A stretch of 64,000 nucleotides of DNA from Candidatus Roseilinea sp. NK_OTU-006 (GTDB lineage Bacteria; Chloroflexota; Anaerolineae; J036; Brachytrichaceae): NCBI RefSeq assembly GCF_012931985.1, contig NZ_JAAFGM010000001.1:268665-332664 (forward strand), written 5' to 3'. Below, piece by piece: positions 60,176-64,000 of the stretch. Numbering within the stretch: position 1 is the stretch's first letter; every line of letters begins with the position of its first letter. The translations under genes were made by a program, and so were the position numbers. A model generated the notes under the pieces. It was not told the origin of the DNA, did no database searches, and worked only from the letters and a program-made list of their open reading frames with translations.

Positions 60176-61342
60176 ATGCGCACCTCGATCCGCACCCAAC
60201 GCTTTCCCGAGTCCATCATCCGCGAGATGACGCGCGTCGCCCTCGATGTCGGCGCGATCAACCTCTCGCAGGGCTACCCCGATTTCCCAGCGCCGCAGGC
60301 GATCAAAGACGCCGCCGCGCGCGCGATTCAGGATGACTGGAACCAGTATTCGGTCACCTGGGGGCTGAAGCCATTGCGCGACGCGATCGCCGATCATTAC
60401 CGCCGACGCTACGAGATGGACGTCAACCCCGATACGGATGTCGTGGTCTGTTGTGGCGCGACCGAGTGCATGATCGCTGCTATGCTGGGCGTGGTGAACC
60501 CCGGCGACGAAGTGGTTTGTTTTGAGCCGTATTACGAGAGCTACATCCCCAATTGCTTCATCACCCAAAGCACCCCGCGCTTCGTCTCGCTGCGACCGGC
60601 CGCCGACGGCGCATGGACGTTCGACCCCGACGAACTGCGCCGCGTGTTCAACGCGAAGACCAAAGCCATCATCGTCAACTCGCCGCACAATCCCACCGGC
60701 AAGGTCTTCACGCGCGACGAGCTGCAACTGATTGCCGAATTGTGCATCGCGCATGACGTGATCGCCATCACCGACGAGATCTACGAGTTCATCACTTACG
60801 ACGGCGCACAGCACACGCCCATCGCCACGCTGCCCGGCATGGCCGAGCGCACCATCACCATCAGCGGCATGAGCAAGACCTTCAGCGTCACAGGCTGGCG
60901 GCTGGGCTACGCGGTGGCCCCCGCAGATCTGATGGTCGGCGTGCGCAAGGCGCACGATTTCATGAGCGTGTGTGCCGCTACCCCGCTGCAGGTCGCCGGC
61001 ATTGCGATGCTGACGCTGGGCGACGACTATTACAGGCAACTGCGCGAGGACTATGCGCAGCGCCGCGAGTTCGCGCTGGAGATGCTGCGCGAGGTCGGCT
61101 TCAAACCCGTCACGCCGGAGGGCGCATATTACATCATGGCCGACTTCAGCGCCATCAGCGACGAGGATGATATTACCTTTGGCCTGCGCATGGCGCAGGA
61201 GATCGGCGTGGCGTGCGTGCCAGGGTCGCCGTTCTTCAGCCGGCCCGAGCGGAGTCGGAACATCGTGCGCTTTGCCTTTTGCAAAAAGCGCGAGACGCTC
61301 GAACAGGCGCGCGAGCGGCTACAACGGTTGAAGCGCCGCTAG
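60176..61342 (+). CDS. Class I aminotransferase (aspartate/kynurenine/methionine type)
   Basis: 388 residues. It has NLSQGYPDFPAP, ATECMIAAML, NSPHNPTGKV, ITDEIYE and the PLP lysine in SGMSKTFSVTGWRLGY. This is the subgroup of methionine/kynurenine/glutamine aminotransferases. It follows the Lrp gene by 74 bp on the same strand and may be an additional aromatic aminotransferase, although the substrate is not provable. ATG 60176 is used; an in-frame GTG at 60137 lies 16 bases after TACAAT. Confidence 0.85.
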   Translation: MRTSIRTQRFPESIIREMTRVALDVGAINLSQGYPDFPAPQAIKDAAARAIQDDWNQYSVTWGLKPLRDAIADHYRRRYEMDVNPDTDVVVCCGATECMIAAMLGVVNPGDEVVCFEPYYESYIPNCFITQSTPRFVSLRPAADGAWTFDPDELRRVFNAKTKAIIVNSPHNPTGKVFTRDELQLIAELCIAHDVIAITDEIYEFITYDGAQHTPIATLPGMAERTITISGMSKTFSVTGWRLGYAVAPADLMVGVRKAHDFMSVCAATPLQVAGIAMLTLGDDYYRQLREDYAQRREFALEMLREVGFKPVTPEGAYYIMADFSAISDEDDITFGLRMAQEIGVACVPGSPFFSRPERSRNIVRFAFCKKRETLEQARERLQRLKRR

Positions 61343-61355
61343 GGCGCGCCGCGGG

Positions 61356-63380
61356 TCAGCCCATCGCTGCCCTGATCGTCTGTTGTTCGGGTGTCGGTTG
61401 CTGCGCCTCGTGCTGCTGGGCTCGCTTGTAGTCATTCGGCTCGTTCTCCGGATATAGCTCCACATCTTCGGCGTGTAACTGATACGGCACGTCGGTGACG
61501 ATCACGCGATCCATGGCTTGCAAGGCTGACATGATGCCCAGGGAGTTGTTCGAGTGCAGCATGCGCGCCCAAGGCGTGTCCATCACTAGCTGACCCATGA
61601 TGACGTGGACAAAGATGTTGGGGTCTGCTTCAAGCTCGCGCTTCACATACTCCACAATCGGCTCGACCAGGCGGCGATAGGGCGACGGCAAGATCACCAG
61701 CTCGCCCTCGCCGATGCGCTCGCGCCACTTCTGCTGAACGATGTGCGTCTTGCGATCGTTGTAATCCACATGCAGCGGCGTCCACGGATTGCCCAGCGAC
61801 TTGGCGAAGTCCACGACGCGCACCGTGCCGCGATGCACGTCGTCCACGAGCACGATGGTCTTCACCGGGTGCGGCCTCGGCTTGACGCGCTCCTTGCTGA
61901 GGCTCAGGATGCGCGCGACGTTGCGGTAGTGCACATGCACGCGGTGGAACACGAACACCATGACCGGAATGACCAACAAGGTGATCCACGCGCCATGCGT
62001 GAACTTGGTCACTGCGAAGATCACCATCACCGCAAATGAAACGACGGCGCCGGCGCCGTTGATGACGAGGTTGCGTCGCCAGTGCGGGTCGTAGGTCGCC
62101 ACACTTTGACCCATCTTCAACGATTCGCCCGGCTGGAGTTTGGCAACTTCTAACCAACGCCGCACCATGCCCAACTGCGACAGGGTGAAGCACATGAACA
62201 CGCCGATCGCATACAGCGGGATGAGCGACGTCGTGCGCGCGTTGAAGACGGTAATCAATATACCGGCTGCGACCGCCAGGGTGACGATGCCGCCGGAGTA
62301 CACCAGCCGGCTGCCGCGGATGGCGAGCTGGCGCGGCAAGAAACTATCGCTGGCCACAAACGCAGCAATGCGCGGAAAGTCGGCGTAGGCCGTGTTCGCC
62401 GCCATGATCAGGATGATCGTCGTCGCTGCAATCTGTAATCCATACAATGCGCCGGAGCCGAACACCGCACGCGCGATCTGCGAGATGATCGTCTCCTCCT
62501 CCGAAGGCAGGGCTTGCACCTGATTGGCCAACAGCGTGATGCCCATGAAGAGCGCGCCGAGCAATAGGCCCATCGCCGAGATCGTCAGGGCAGCGTTCCG
62601 ACTACGCGGCTCCTTGAAGTTCTGCACGCCATCGGAGATCGCTTCGATGCCGGTCAGCGCCGTGCAGCCGCTGCTGAACGCATACAGAATCAGGAACAAG
62701 CTCAGCGGCTCGGCCGTCTGCGCCACCATATGGACGTTCTCAACCGGCGTGAGCTGACCGGTCAGCAGCTTGAACAGGCCAACCGTCAGCGTCAGGAAAG
62801 TCATGCCGACGAAGAAATACGTTGGCGCAGCAAAAATGCGCCCCGATTCCTTCACGCCGCGCAGATTGATGACCGTCATGATCAGAATAGCGGCGAGCGC
62901 CACCAGCACCTCGCGTCCACGCAGAACGGGAATCGCCGAGGCCACTTGATCTACACCGCTGGAGATGCTGACGGCCACCGTGAGCACGTAATCCACTAAC
63001 AGCGCAGCGCCGGCGATCTGCGAGGGCAGCACCCCCAGATTGTCGCGCGAGACCACATACGCGCCGCAGCTTGCACCGTCATACGCCTTGATCGTTTGCC
63101 GATAAGAGATGATCAACACAGTGAGAATGGCCGTGATGGCTACGGCGATCGGAATTGAGATGCGAAACACGCCGATGCCGGAGACGGCAACCGCAGACGC
63201 CAGCACCACGAGGATCTCCTGCGTCGCATAGGCCGTGGACGACAACGCATCGGATGCAAAGACGGCCAGGCCGATAGGATTACTCACGGCTTGGTGAGGC
63301 GCCTCCTCGGTGCGCAGCGGCCGCCCGATTAACACCCGCTTGATAGGTTCTAGCGAAGCGTTTGACAATACGTGGGACAT
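61356..63380 (-). CDS. KimA-like APC-superfamily potassium transporter
   Basis: 674 residues. IKRVLIGRPLRTEEA and FASDALSSTAYATQEILVVL are the hallmark of the KimA/YdaO group of high-affinity K+/H+ importers. Twelve hydrophobic helices run to about residue 490. A cytoplasmic C-terminal region of about 160 residues follows (TIVLVDDVHRGTVRVVDFAKSLG). Bacillus KimA is inhibited by c-di-AMP. The family also includes amino-acid permeases, so potassium is the likely but unproven substrate. ATG 63380 fits the family N-terminus. Confidence 0.85.
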   Translation of the reverse strand: MSHVLSNASLEPIKRVLIGRPLRTEEAPHQAVSNPIGLAVFASDALSSTAYATQEILVVLASAVAVSGIGVFRISIPIAVAITAILTVLIISYRQTIKAYDGASCGAYVVSRDNLGVLPSQIAGAALLVDYVLTVAVSISSGVDQVASAIPVLRGREVLVALAAILIMTVINLRGVKESGRIFAAPTYFFVGMTFLTLTVGLFKLLTGQLTPVENVHMVAQTAEPLSLFLILYAFSSGCTALTGIEAISDGVQNFKEPRSRNAALTISAMGLLLGALFMGITLLANQVQALPSEEETIISQIARAVFGSGALYGLQIAATTIILIMAANTAYADFPRIAAFVASDSFLPRQLAIRGSRLVYSGGIVTLAVAAGILITVFNARTTSLIPLYAIGVFMCFTLSQLGMVRRWLEVAKLQPGESLKMGQSVATYDPHWRRNLVINGAGAVVSFAVMVIFAVTKFTHGAWITLLVIPVMVFVFHRVHVHYRNVARILSLSKERVKPRPHPVKTIVLVDDVHRGTVRVVDFAKSLGNPWTPLHVDYNDRKTHIVQQKWRERIGEGELVILPSPYRRLVEPIVEYVKRELEADPNIFVHVIMGQLVMDTPWARMLHSNNSLGIMSALQAMDRVIVTDVPYQLHAEDVELYPENEPNDYKRAQQHEAQQPTPEQQTIRAAMG

Positions 63381-63531
63381 ATTCAACAGCTTGGCAATCA
63401 GCAAGGGAAAGTCCAAATGGGAGGTAATCCGAGGTGCACGCCGATCAACAGATAGGCGCAGCGCTCTGATCAGCCCGCGCAACCGGCGGATGGCACGAAG
63501 CAAACGATATCCGACGCTGGCAACGCGCGTG

Positions 63532-63537
63532 AGTATA
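63532..63537 (-). promoter_or_regulatory. -10 box TATACT upstream of the KimA-like gene
   Basis: TATACT lies about 150 bases before the ATG, so the transcript would carry a leader of about 145 nt (63381-63525). The -35 region is weak. No known riboswitch consensus was recognised in the leader. Confidence 0.35.
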
Positions 63538-63604
63538 CCACCTGCCGAGAGTCGCTAAGAGGCGCCGGCGCATGCCGCGCACGCCGGCCGCCGGCGATCC
63601 GCAA

Positions 63605-63635
63605 CCCTTCCACAGGTACACAACCTGCAGGAGGG
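63605..63635 (-). terminator. Imperfect second hairpin after the DUF11 gene
   Basis: CCCTTCCACAGGT pairs with ACCTGCAGGAGGG with two mismatches and one G-T pair. It resembles the strong terminator next to it and may be its decayed duplicate. Confidence 0.35.
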
Positions 63636-63641
63636 ACGATC

Positions 63642-63684
63642 AAAAAAAAGACCCTTCCGCAGGCTGTGCACCTGCGGAAGGGTC
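63642..63684 (-). terminator. Rho-independent terminator of the DUF11 surface protein gene
   Basis: A perfect 14-bp stem GACCCTTCCGCAGG/CCTGCGGAAGGGTC with a 7-base loop is followed, on the minus strand, by eight T. It lies ten bases after the stop codon at 63695. Confidence 0.95.
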
Positions 63685-63694
63685 ACTCTCGCCT

Positions 63695-64000
63695 TTACGG
63701 TCTCATCACCGCCGGCACATACGCCCGATGCGGCGCAACGTCCACCGCCGGCGCGCTGCGCGTGATCTCACCATCGTGCGCGCCGATGGTCACGCTGTTG
63801 TTCAGCGCGTAGCCGCCCGGCAGCGGCCCGCTGCCCGCCCGCACCGTCACCGTCAGCACAGTCGTCCCGCCGGCCGGCACCACCACATTGCTCCAGGCCA
63901 GCGTCTGCCCGCTCTGCGCGTAGCCCGGCGTCGCGCTCAGCAGCGTCGCGTTCGCCGCCAGCGTGTCCGTCACCCGCACCGTCACCGACAGGCTGCCGCT
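63695..64000 (-). CDS. DUF11-type secreted surface protein (3' part)
   Basis: The last 101 codons of a protein entering from beyond the window. LSVTVRVTDTLAANATLLSATPGY and WSNVVVPAGGTTVLTVTVRA are a DUF11/conserved-repeat beta domain. The final residues HRAYVPAVMRP resemble the short Y-x-P-hydrophobic-MR tail seen at the end of many exported Chloroflexota proteins, possibly a sorting signal (inference). A strong terminator follows. Confidence 0.75.
   Translation of the reverse strand, partial: SGSLSVTVRVTDTLAANATLLSATPGYAQSGQTLAWSNVVVPAGGTTVLTVTVRAGSGPLPGGYALNNSVTIGAHDGEITRSAPAVDVAPHRAYVPAVMRP

Noticed and set aside
58354..61039. Long antisense frames opposite hppD and the 60176 aminotransferase
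   Set aside because: Both are mirror frames of well-supported enzymes; no independent coding signal.
63381..63530. Possible c-di-AMP (ydaO) riboswitch before the KimA-like gene
   Set aside because: The known conserved blocks of that riboswitch are not recognisable in the leader.

Overview
The window looks like a chromosomal segment of a Chloroflexota bacterium, most likely Anaerolineae-like. This is inferred from the gene set and not from a database match. It is GC-rich and densely packed on both strands. Pointers to the phylum are an auracyanin-type cupredoxin, a DppA-type binding protein with a repetitive TEAP-rich linker, a CSLREA/beta-helix surface protein, a DUF11 protein ending in a YVPAVMR-type tail, a membrane pyrophosphatase and many envelope glycosyltransferases. 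Two tRNAs (Cys-GCA and Val-CAC) lie in the window, both without an encoded CCA. No phage, CRISPR array, rRNA or intact mobile element was seen. One ISKra4-like transposon remnant with both terminal inverted repeats lies just upstream of rpoD, and a solitary end of the same family lies at about 6.5 kb.

Layout. 1-1.26 kb: 5' part of a secreted beta-helix protein. 1.4-1.9 kb: IS remnant. 2-6.5 kb: rpoD (strong promoter and terminator), clpX and an O-antigen-ligase-like protein. 6.8-12.1 kb (minus): sugar kinase, GT2, ceramidase-like protein, tyrS and nucleoside hydrolase. 12.1-19.5 kb: GT39, SH3 protein, hppA, a J-domain protein with 11-residue repeats, hpf, comF and a tiny pilin-like protein. 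19.5-27.6 kb: zinc-ribbon coiled coil, tRNA-Cys, GT2, two SDRs, greA, amino-acid-oxidase-like flavoprotein, ccmAB, sugar isomerase and a cupredoxin that has lost its copper histidines. 27.7-33.4 kb (minus): peptide ABC importer (binding protein and two permeases, no ATPases) and a secreted protein with three PsbP/DcrB-like repeats. 33.6-37.3 kb: nadE, fmdB-like gene, tag and a DUF4397 protein. 37.3-42.1 kb: a sulfur-carrier cysteine-synthesis locus. 42.2-53.9 kb: lysA, SH3 protein, amidohydrolase, glycosyltransferases, dus, tRNA-Val, a catalytically impaired PfkB homologue and a CPBP-like membrane protein. 53.9-61.3 kb: a complete-looking Phe/Tyr catabolic operon (hppD, phhA, hmgA, aminotransferase, fahA) divergent from an Lrp/AsnC regulator. 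61.4-63.4 kb: a KimA-like potassium transporter. 63.7 kb to the end: 3' part of a DUF11 surface protein.

The most interesting system is at 37.3-42.1 kb. A DUF402-CinA fusion, a CysM-like synthase and a JAMM protease related to Mec sit next to a protein that fuses a CysO-like ubiquitin-fold sulfur carrier, with its Gly-Gly end now internal, to a MoeZ-type E1 enzyme and a rhodanese. In the known CysO pathway the carrier must have a free Gly-Gly terminus. This fusion therefore implies proteolytic maturation, with the neighbouring JAMM protease as the obvious candidate, or a different chemistry.

Gene expression appears to use two start modes. About a dozen genes have a TATAAT-like -10 box 6-9 nt before the start codon, which predicts leaderless mRNAs. 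Others carry good Shine-Dalgarno sites.
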